Part shown: in pieces, positions 1 through 6,534 of the stretch
How positions within the stretch are numbered: the first letter of the stretch is position 1
Layout of the letters: each line of letters begins with the position of its first letter
Assembly: GCA_964505325.1 (NCBI GenBank)
Contig: CAZDHT010000025.1
Span: forward strand, 1 to 33,718
DNA: 33,718 bases
Source: CAZDHT01 sp964505325
GTDB taxonomy: Bacteria > Planctomycetota > PUPC01
Reading direction: 5' to 3'
Notes under the pieces: model-generated
Told to the model about the DNA's origin: nothing
What the model saw: the letters and a program-made list of their open reading frames with translations, nothing else
Databases searched by the model: none
Made by a program: the position numbers and the translations under genes

Positions 1-1057
1 AGTAGTACGCGAACCAGGCGTCGGGCTCGGACAGCAATACGAGCTCGCCGGTGTTCGGATGGGCGATGCCCAACTCGCGCAGGCGCTCGCCGCGGCAGAC
101 CTCGGCAACGCCGTCCAGCTTCGCAAGCGCCGCCGCCGCATCGTCGAGCGCGTCTCGCTCGACGTAGACGTGCGCCACTTGGTGGTCGGCCATCGCGAAT
201 GCCTTGCTCGCGGGCAGGTCGAGGAACTCGGCGCCCTCGTCCTCCGAGACTCGCAACAGCCCCGCTTCGCGGAGCGCGACGTTCGGCAAGGTGGCCCGCG
301 AGACGGGCACCATCGCATACTCTGAGGCCAGGACGACCATGGGCACCGATGGCGCAAAGGCTTTGCCCAGGTCTGCTATGAACTGCGAGACGAGGCCGTC
401 GATCCGGCGTGCCTCGGCGGCGAATTCTCCGCTGTCCGGGCCGCAGCGCTGGCCCACGTAATCGAGATGCGGCACATAGACCAGCGACAACTCGGGCTGG
501 TACTGTGCCAGCGTCAGTAGCGACGCATCGAGGATCCAGCGGCTCGAGTCCACGTCCGCCATCGGGCCCCAGTACTTGTGGAGTGGGAAGTGGCCGAGCT
601 TTGTCGCCAGTTCTTCGTACAGCCCGGACGGGCGCGAGTCGCACCACGGGACGGTCTTGCCGTCGGGCGTATGCTTCGGATGCGGATTGATGAAGATGTC
701 GGCGGCAGCCGCTTTGAGCCCCTGGAAGAACATCACGGCGCTCTTCGCGCGGGGCATCCGCTTGCGGAGCATCTCCCACACCGGTGCTCGCTGGATCCGG
801 CTTGCCGGCCACGTCCACATCGTGACCGTGCGCTCGGCGCGGTCGAACAGGCCGTTGGCTATGATCCCGTGCTGCGACGGCGGCGCACCGGTGACCATGC
901 TCACCTGGACGGGACACGTGACCGCGGGGAACACCGGCTTGAGCGCCCGCACGCCGCCCGTGCGGAAGATGCGGGCCAGCTCGGGAAACAGCGGGGGCTT
1001 GTCAAAGCGGCGCGGCACGGCGCCGACGAGGTCGATGAGAACGATATGCTTTGCCAC
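1..1057 (-). CDS. Alkaline phosphatase superfamily nucleotide pyrophosphatase/phosphodiesterase, EboF-like (partial)
   Basis: Reading from a GTG at 1057, about 352 residues are visible before the window edge, so the C-terminus is missing. A Shine-Dalgarno stretch AGAAGG precedes the start, and the gap to the upstream TIM-barrel gene is 12 bp. The N-terminus reads AKHIVLIDLVG (metal-binding strand), followed by PAVTCPVQ, which holds the probable Thr nucleophile. Next come GAPPSQHGIIANG and later VYVPHLDYVGQRCGP, with the Asp/His metal ligands. These features are typical of type I phosphodiesterases/nucleotide pyrophosphatases. The usual SDHG motif appears as SEYAMVP, so substrate choice may differ. 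In ebo clusters of cyanobacteria, algae and other bacteria a protein of this family is EboF. Its role there is unproven and linked to making or exporting a metabolite. Confidence is high for the family and moderate for the ebo assignment. Confidence 0.85.
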   Translation of the reverse strand, partial: MAKHIVLIDLVGAVPRRFDKPPLFPELARIFRTGGVRALKPVFPAVTCPVQVSMVTGAPPSQHGIIANGLFDRAERTVTMWTWPASRIQRAPVWEMLRKRMPRAKSAVMFFQGLKAAAADIFINPHPKHTPDGKTVPWCDSRPSGLYEELATKLGHFPLHKYWGPMADVDSSRWILDASLLTLAQYQPELSLVYVPHLDYVGQRCGPDSGEFAAEARRIDGLVSQFIADLGKAFAPSVPMVVLASEYAMVPVSRATLPNVALREAGLLRVSEDEGAEFLDLPASKAFAMADHQVAHVYVERDALDDAAAALAKLDGVAEVCRGERLRELGIAHPNTGELVLLSEPDAWFAYY

Positions 1058-1069
1058 CGCAGCCTTCTT

Positions 1070-1897
1070 TCAAACAAGGTCGGCCAGGAACCGCTTCGCG
1101 CGTTCAGCGGTTTCGACCGCGTTGTGGCTGTGACGCGAAAGCTCAACACACGCCGGGCCGTCATAGTCCGCTCTCCTCAGCGCCGCGAACACGGCACCAA
1201 AGTCCACCTCGCCCTCGCCGAAGAACAGGTGGTCATGGACGGCCCGCCGCATGTCGTCGAGATGGACGTTGGCCAGCGCCGGCGCAAACCGTTTGATCAG
1301 AACGCCGCCGGGCTCGGCCTCATTGCACCGCAGGTGCCCCACGTCGATGGTCAGCCGGAAGCTCTCGTGGTCGACCGCGTCGGCCAGACGTTGGTACTTC
1401 GCCAGCGTGTCGACCAGCATCCCAGGCTCCGGCTCGAACGCCAGGACCACCCCCTTCTCGGCGGCGTAATCCGACAGCGCCCGGCAAGAGTCGGACAGCA
1501 GTTCGAACGCCGCATCCGCGTCCTGGCCCGCCGGGATGGCGCCGGACCAGAAACTGACGGCGCGCGACCCGAGGGCCGCCGCGATGTCGATGCAGCGCCG
1601 CAGGAAATCGACCCGCTTCTCGCGCCCGGCCGCCCGGCGATCGAGCAGCGTCGGGAAGTGTTTGCGCATTGGATCGAGCAGGAACCGAGCGCCCGTTTCG
1701 ATCACCGACTCGAGGCCGACGCTCTCCAGTTGAGCCCGGGCGCGTTCGGTTTGCCGGGCGATGTCCGCGTCATACGGATTGAGCGCCTGGTGATCGATCG
1801 TGATCGCGACACACCGATAGCCGAGCCTGGCGATCACGTCGATGGCATCGTCCAGGCGATGATAAGCGAAGCCGTTCGTGTTGTAGCCGATGAGCAA
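1070..1897 (-). CDS. Sugar phosphate isomerase/epimerase (xylose isomerase-like TIM barrel), ebo-associated
   Basis: This is a 275-residue single-domain TIM barrel of the AP endonuclease 2/xylose isomerase-like superfamily. The start is TTG at 1897, backed by a strong AGGGAGG ribosome-binding site 6 nt upstream. Probable metal and substrate residues are visible: LAFEPEP in mid-protein, TIDVGHLRCN, ANVHLDDM, and a final ACVELSRHSH. The same EPEP, D-x-GH-xx-C and HVHL-type motifs occur in the second TIM barrel two genes away, so the two are divergent paralogues. Neighbours lie 12 bp away on both sides, which indicates one operon with the UbiA-like and phosphodiesterase genes. The usual EboE, as I recall it, is longer (about 390 residues), so this may be an accessory isomerase rather than EboE. 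The substrate is unknown; a phosphorylated polyol or inositol derivative is only a guess from the inositol-phosphate synthase in the cluster. Confidence 0.85.
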   Translation of the reverse strand: MLIGYNTNGFAYHRLDDAIDVIARLGYRCVAITIDHQALNPYDADIARQTERARAQLESVGLESVIETGARFLLDPMRKHFPTLLDRRAAGREKRVDFLRRCIDIAAALGSRAVSFWSGAIPAGQDADAAFELLSDSCRALSDYAAEKGVVLAFEPEPGMLVDTLAKYQRLADAVDHESFRLTIDVGHLRCNEAEPGGVLIKRFAPALANVHLDDMRRAVHDHLFFGEGEVDFGAVFAALRRADYDGPACVELSRHSHNAVETAERAKRFLADLV

Positions 1898-1909
1898 CGT
1901 GGCCCTCCC

Positions 1910-2827
1910 TCACGTGATATGCGACAACCTTCTCAGCAGGAACATCGGGATCAGCAGCAGGATGATGCACCCCGCCGCGAGCACCGCGTGCGCGCGCAGG
2001 TGCGCCAGCGCCGCCAGCGCCTGAAGCGGGACGATTCCGACCAGCGCCGCCGCGACGATGCGGCGCAGATTCTTCGCTCTCCACAGCGCCCACAGAGCAG
2101 TAAGGGTCGCGGACGCCATCAACCCCAGGAAGGGGACGCCCAGGTTGGAGAACGGCACGGCCCAGCCGCCGCGCAGTCCAGGCAGGCGGATCGCAGCCTC
2201 CACGAACATCACGAACGGGACGAGCGCAGCGGCGAGGACAATCCCGACCGAAAGAACGACGAACGAGCCGCGCCCTGGGCTCTGCGTTTCGCGCCGCGCC
2301 ACGTAAGTGATTGCCACGATGTAGACGAAGATCGGGGCCGCTGCTTTGATGGCAGGGAGCACTTCATACAACAGGGCCGGCGGAACCGCGGACATTCCCA
2401 GGACCACGTTGAACGCGCGGCACAGCCCCATGTTGACCGGGCCGAGTGCGGTGGACTTCAGGGCGAAGTTGTAGCTCACTACCAGCAGCCCGAGCAGCCC
2501 GGCCACGAGCAGCGGCCCTCGGCCCACCATTGCGGCTCCGCCGACCGCAGCCAGCAGCAGCCCGAAGCCGGCCACGCCCGCGACGAACACCGATATCTCC
2601 CCCGACGGCAGTGGCCGGCCGGGGTTGCTTATGCGGTCGGCCTTGACGTCGTGAACGTCGTTGAGCACCATCCCCGCGGTGTAGAGCGCCAATGAGATGC
2701 AGCTGAGCCAGATGACGTTCCAAGAGCCGAACTCGCCCGCGGCAGCCGCTCCGACCCAAACGTCGGCGAGCGCGGTTGGCAGCGCGGCAACACGGATCAG
2801 ACGGAGCCACGCCCGGAGCTTGCTCAT
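1910..2827 (-). CDS. eboC: UbiA-like membrane prenyltransferase, EboC-like
   Basis: A 305-residue polytopic membrane protein with about eight hydrophobic segments. The first aspartate-rich motif of UbiA prenyltransferases is intact (N56-D57-V-H-D60-V-K-A-D64, followed by NPGRPLPSG). This motif binds Mg-diphosphate of a prenyl donor. The second motif, normally YxxKDxxDxxGD, is replaced around residues 175-180 by YVARRE, with no aspartates. UbiA enzymes attach isoprenoid chains to an acceptor inside the membrane. EboC proteins are a separate UbiA branch whose substrate is not established. The ATG at 2827 lies 11 bp after the upstream stop, with the motif AGGGCG overlapping that stop, so translation is probably coupled. 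Context (TatD, phosphodiesterase, TIM barrels) supports EboC over a quinone or heme enzyme. Confidence 0.85.
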   Translation of the reverse strand: MSKLRAWLRLIRVAALPTALADVWVGAAAAGEFGSWNVIWLSCISLALYTAGMVLNDVHDVKADRISNPGRPLPSGEISVFVAGVAGFGLLLAAVGGAAMVGRGPLLVAGLLGLLVVSYNFALKSTALGPVNMGLCRAFNVVLGMSAVPPALLYEVLPAIKAAAPIFVYIVAITYVARRETQSPGRGSFVVLSVGIVLAAALVPFVMFVEAAIRLPGLRGGWAVPFSNLGVPFLGLMASATLTALWALWRAKNLRRIVAAALVGIVPLQALAALAHLRAHAVLAAGCIILLLIPMFLLRRLSHIT

Positions 2828-2838
2828 GCGGGATCGCC

Positions 2839-3672
2839 CTAAAGCTGGACGGAGGTGCGGATGTATTCTAGCGCGGCACAGGCCGTTTGATAAGGGTCGT
2901 CCTGATACGGATAGAGCTCAACGGTGATCCAGCCCGTGTAGCCTTCGTCGGCCATCGTGTTGACGACGTGCGGCAGATCGATGGCGCCGTGGCCGGGCAG
3001 GAGGTGCCGATGCTCGCGCGACTCGGCGATGTCCTCCAGGTGAACGTGGCGGACGTGGGGCTGCAACTCAAGGAACGCCTCGGCGGGGTCTTCGCCGACG
3101 CAGTAGAAGTGCCCGATGTCGAAGTTGAGCGCCAGGTTGGGATGCGAAAGCCGCGCCGCGAAAGCGAGGTATTCTGCGCTCCGCTCGATCAGCAGTTCCG
3201 GCTCCGGCTCGACGAGGAGCGAGACGCCGGTCTCCTCGGCGACGGACAGGACCTCGGCGACGCCCTGCACGAACAGGGTCAGCGCTTCGGCGCGGCTCAT
3301 CCCTCGCGGGATCGGCCCACCGGGCTCGGTGCTGATGTTCTTCGCTCCGAGGTCGCGGGCGACGCGGAGCGCCGCGGCGGTGTGGTCGATCCGCTGCTGC
3401 CGCCGCGCCTCGTCCGGCTCGATCCACGAGGGATGCCACGTGTCGCCGACCGCGCTCATCGGGAACGCGTTGCAGTTCGAGACCGAGAGGCCGGCGCGCT
3501 CGACGGCACGGCGCACGTTGGCGACCTCGGCCGGGCTGGCGTCGAGCGGGAAGAGGTGCGGCACGTCGAGCATGATCTCGACGCCGTCGTACCCCGCCTC
3601 GGCGATGGACGCGACCGCCTCTTCGGCGCTGCACTTCGTGAACGCGTTGGTGCTGAATGCATAGTGAATCAC
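2839..3672 (-). CDS. Sugar phosphate isomerase/epimerase (TIM barrel), second copy in ebo-like cluster
   Basis: A 277-residue xylose isomerase-like TIM barrel. I chose GTG at 3672 (protein begins MIHYAFSTNAF), because a GAAAGGG ribosome-binding site lies 8 nt before it. The frame also opens at TTG 3693, but that codon has poor spacing and adds seven residues of no family character. Conserved residues include YDGVEIMLD near the N-terminus, LLVEPEPE, NFDIGHFYCVG, RHVHLEDI and a final VELYPY. The Glu, Asp and His of these motifs are the usual divalent-metal ligands. It is a paralogue of the TIM barrel at 1070-1897, sharing the EPEP and D-x-GH-xx-C signatures. It sits 11 bp before the UbiA-like gene. 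An 84-bp gap separates it from the WD40 gene, which is where the passenger block ends. The reaction is not predictable beyond aldose-ketose isomerisation or epimerisation. Confidence 0.85.
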   Translation of the reverse strand: MIHYAFSTNAFTKCSAEEAVASIAEAGYDGVEIMLDVPHLFPLDASPAEVANVRRAVERAGLSVSNCNAFPMSAVGDTWHPSWIEPDEARRQQRIDHTAAALRVARDLGAKNISTEPGGPIPRGMSRAEALTLFVQGVAEVLSVAEETGVSLLVEPEPELLIERSAEYLAFAARLSHPNLALNFDIGHFYCVGEDPAEAFLELQPHVRHVHLEDIAESREHRHLLPGHGAIDLPHVVNTMADEGYTGWITVELYPYQDDPYQTACAALEYIRTSVQL

Positions 3673-3756
3673 TTCGGTGGCCCTTTCATTCAAGCCGTGG
3701 TCCTCTCATATTGAACACCATGAGGCCGCCGGATTCAACCGCATTCGTGCTTGCGG

Positions 3757-5385
3757 TCACTCGCGGCCCGTGGGGGCGGGGATGGGTCCGGCGGCGCCCG
3801 CCGCGCATTGCCAGAAGCGGATCTTGCCGTCCTTCTTGCCTCGGGTAGCGAGGGTGCGGCCGTCGGCCGACATCCGGACCTCGGCGATGGGCCCGTCGTG
3901 TGCGGGGAAGTCAGCCACAAGACGCCCGCTCGCGAGGTCCCACACACGCAGCGAGCCGTCAGGGATGGACGTAGCGATGCGCCGGGCCCCTTCGGCCTGC
4001 GCCCACGGGCCGCTGAACCCGGCGGCGTGCTTCAGCACAACGCTCACCCGCCCGGTCCGGCAGTCGACGACGGTGACTTGGTTGATCTGGCCTTGGGCGG
4101 GGCCGAAGATCACGAGCCGTTCGTTCGACCAGCCGCACAGCCAGCCCTTGTACCCGCCGAGCCGCCGGCCCGACTCGAGGCTCCACAGCGAGAGGCGCCA
4201 GTTCGCCCGGTCGCCCAGGACGAGGCGCGTGCCGTCCTTGCTCCAGAAAACCGGCGTCGGGCAGTCGACCGGGCGAAGCGTCGCGAGGAGCTTGCCCCCC
4301 GAGAGCTTGTGCACCCGCGCCGTGTCGCCGCGAAGCGTGAACAGACGGGTGGGCCGAGTCGGGCTGTCGAGCGCGGTGGGCTTTGCCTGGATGTCAGCTT
4401 GGAGTTCGCCGGTCTCGAGGTCCCAGAGCCAGACGCGCCCGCCGCGCCAGCCGAAGTGCGTGGCGAGGCACAGCGTCCGGCCGTCCGGGGCCAGGTGGAT
4501 GTCAGGCACCTTCGACAGGCGCTTCAACTCGGGCGGCTCGAGCTCGCCGAGGCGCTTCCCCGTGCCGGCCTCCCACAACCGGGCCGACGAGCCGAGGGTG
4601 ACAGCGCGTTTGCCATCAGCCGTGAAGACGGCCGCCTTGAACGGGCCCAGCTCGGAGAGGCAGCGCCCGGTAGCCGCGTCCCAGACCAGCGCCCCGGCCG
4701 GCCCGCGGGTCAAGATGCGGCTCCGGTCACGGGAGAAGACGACCTGCCACGGCGCACCGTGGTGCGGGCCGATCTTCACCGACCTCGACGGCTCCTCGGC
4801 GGGCCAGACAACTATGGAGTGATCCGGCAGCTTGCCGACCACCCGCACCTTGCCGCCCGTCACGTGCACTCCCGCGAGTTCGCGGAGATCGGTGTTCGGA
4901 TGGCCGAGGCGTCCGGCCTTTTCACCGTTGAGCACGTCCCAAAGCACGAGTCCCTCGCCCGGCTCGCGGGTGACCACCCACTCGGAATGCGTGCCGCAAA
5001 CCACGCGGTCCTTGAGGACGGGCAGGGACCAGCTCGTCTTTCCGGTCGCCGAGAAATACACATACGCATCCTTCTTCCGCCCGTAGACCACGCCCCAGCG
5101 CCGCTGCCACCCGGTGTGCATGACGTGCTCAGCCTCGAACACCTGCTGGCAGCGGGCCAAGTCCCACACCTCCATGAGCTTGTCGGACCCGTGGATCTTG
5201 GTGAAGCGGCCGTCTCGGGAGAAGGTGATCCCGTGTACGCCCGTCTTGTTGCGTTCGAACAGGAGCCGGTATTTAACGGGGGGCGGGTCCGCTGCACTCG
5301 AGACCCCGCCGCAGCACGCCCAACACGCGATCGCCAACGTAGACAGCGCGACGGCCTGGGGTTTCGCGGAGCGTCGGGTGTTCAT
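3757..5385 (-). CDS. Exported WD40-repeat beta-propeller protein
   Basis: A 542-residue protein with a Sec signal peptide (basic n-region, hydrophobic core, cleavage probably after SSA near residue 31). The rest is WD40-like blades with repeated elements such as LMEVWDL, GLVLWDV, GALVWDA, SARLWEA, GRVWLWDLETGEL, LSLWSLESGRR and SLRVWDLASGRL, each preceded by a FS-DG or -ADGRTLA type strand. That suits one large or two tandem propellers. Such proteins are scaffolds, and no catalytic motif is seen. Exported WD40 proteins are common in planctomycetes. ATG at 5385 is supported by GGAGGG 8 nt upstream. The gene lies between ebo-like genes and the restriction-modification pair, on the same strand as both. 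Its link to either is unclear, and it may be an unrelated passenger. Confidence 0.85.
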   Translation of the reverse strand: MNTRRSAKPQAVALSTLAIACWACCGGVSSAADPPPVKYRLLFERNKTGVHGITFSRDGRFTKIHGSDKLMEVWDLARCQQVFEAEHVMHTGWQRRWGVVYGRKKDAYVYFSATGKTSWSLPVLKDRVVCGTHSEWVVTREPGEGLVLWDVLNGEKAGRLGHPNTDLRELAGVHVTGGKVRVVGKLPDHSIVVWPAEEPSRSVKIGPHHGAPWQVVFSRDRSRILTRGPAGALVWDAATGRCLSELGPFKAAVFTADGKRAVTLGSSARLWEAGTGKRLGELEPPELKRLSKVPDIHLAPDGRTLCLATHFGWRGGRVWLWDLETGELQADIQAKPTALDSPTRPTRLFTLRGDTARVHKLSGGKLLATLRPVDCPTPVFWSKDGTRLVLGDRANWRLSLWSLESGRRLGGYKGWLCGWSNERLVIFGPAQGQINQVTVVDCRTGRVSVVLKHAAGFSGPWAQAEGARRIATSIPDGSLRVWDLASGRLVADFPAHDGPIAEVRMSADGRTLATRGKKDGKIRFWQCAAGAAGPIPAPTGRE

Positions 5386-5443
5386 GCTTCACTCCCTCCG
5401 AGCTTGGCCGGCTTCCGCAAAATGCTCCATCAGCTTCTTCTTT

Positions 5444-5449
5444 ATTATA
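5444..5449 (-). promoter_or_regulatory. Possible -10 box for the WD40 gene
   Basis: A perfect TATAAT on the minus strand lies 59 bp before the WD40 start, in the gap after the nuclease gene. No good -35 box is found 16-18 bp further upstream (the best is GCTCCG), so this is a weak call. Confidence 0.3.
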
Positions 5450-5496
5450 CCGCGTCTGTGGCGCGCCGGAGCGCCTGCCTGTCCCGCCCTTATCAC

Positions 5497-6534
5497 CTAT
5501 TCTGAAGATGCCTCGAATTCTCTTAAGCGGGTACACTCCACAAGACGATGCAAGGTTCTCGCAGTGAACACCTTGCCCCTGGTGGCGAGGATCATCTTCT
5601 TCATGTCCTCCCTGCGGACAGCAAACCCCCGGCCGCCGATGCAGGCGATGACCTCATACTTCGGGTTGTCCGCGGAGCGTCCCGCAAGACTCAGTTCGCC
5701 AAGGTGCTGAATGCGTGTTGCCTTGTCTCGGGCCGTGCCATCATCCTCGGTGATCTTTGCCTCGATGATGACTTGGGGGTTGAACTCGCTGGGAATGATG
5801 AAGTCCGGCGTCTGATCGAAGCCTTCGATCCGCTCTGCGCGCTTGGTCTTTCGGAAGCTGATATGGGCCTTGGAGAGAACATCCTCAATCGCCGATTCCA
5901 GGCTATCGCCGATGAGTTCGCTCACGGAGTCACGATGTCCGGCAAAGGGCCTGCCAAGGAACCGCTCATACAAGAGCATGGCGTAAGGCGCGCCGATTCC
6001 GGCTAGGCTCTTGATACTGTCAACGCCGTGCTTTGTGTCGGCCTTGTCCAAACGATGTACTTGGTCATTATTCACTTCTGGAACGCCGGCGGACAGCAGT
6101 TGACACGCGGTCTGGACCATCGCCTTGAGTCGCTCTTCGGTGACGCGGATCGGGGTAAGTTCCGTTTCCGGTGCGATTCGCACCTTTCGGTCCAGCGAGC
6201 GCACAAAGCCCTGAGGCACGGACACGCCGGTTCTTTGCGTCGTGACATAACCCCACTCTGGAGGCGTGAACCCGAGCATCGTGCGCAGGACCACAATGGA
6301 AATCGGCTCGGAAACCGTTACGGGAAACACCTTGTCTGGATCAAGCGAGGAGAATCCCCCGGTGGTCGCTTTTAGCGCTTCGTAGCCCCGCTCGAAGACA
6401 GGATATTCCACAAATCCTGCCCCCTTGGGCATGACAAGGAACTCCGACTCCAGGCAGGAGAACACAGCCTCAACATAGCTCTCCGTGTCCTGAAGAATTT
6501 CACCCAGGGACACCTCAAAAGGAAACGTCGTCAT
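5497..6534 (-). CDS. PD-(D/E)XK restriction endonuclease-like protein
   Basis: A 345-residue protein with a nuclease core in its C-terminal half: P243-D244 at the start of a strand (TPDFIIP), then VIIE258-A-K260, the classic PD-x(n)-E-x-K metal-binding site. The N-terminal two thirds match no domain I recognise; they include an SEPISIVVLRTMLGFTPPEW segment and probably read the DNA target. I chose ATG at 6534 because GGAGG lies 6 nt before it, inside the end of the methylase gene. The two genes overlap by 20 bp, so translation is probably coupled. With the partner methylase this looks like a restriction-modification system: the nuclease cuts unmodified foreign DNA and the methylase protects the host. 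The recognition site is unknown. Base composition here looks lower in GC than the flanking ebo genes, which suggests acquisition by transfer. Confidence 0.75.
   Translation of the reverse strand: MTTFPFEVSLGEILQDTESYVEAVFSCLESEFLVMPKGAGFVEYPVFERGYEALKATTGGFSSLDPDKVFPVTVSEPISIVVLRTMLGFTPPEWGYVTTQRTGVSVPQGFVRSLDRKVRIAPETELTPIRVTEERLKAMVQTACQLLSAGVPEVNNDQVHRLDKADTKHGVDSIKSLAGIGAPYAMLLYERFLGRPFAGHRDSVSELIGDSLESAIEDVLSKAHISFRKTKRAERIEGFDQTPDFIIPSEFNPQVIIEAKITEDDGTARDKATRIQHLGELSLAGRSADNPKYEVIACIGGRGFAVRREDMKKMILATRGKVFTARTLHRLVECTRLREFEASSE

Noticed and set aside
578..2695. A 705-codon open frame on the plus strand
   Set aside because: It lies antiparallel to three well-supported minus-strand genes (phosphodiesterase, TIM barrel, UbiA-like). 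It has low-complexity Arg/His/Gln content and no family motif, so it is a GC-rich shadow.
3694..3756. Promoter for the second half of the ebo-like operon (TTGAAT, 17 bp, TTCAAT)
   Set aside because: Each box matches consensus at only four of six positions, which is not enough to report.
3751..5505. A 584-codon open frame on the plus strand
   Set aside because: It is the shadow of the WD40 gene; the minus frame has signal peptide, repeats and ribosome-binding site.
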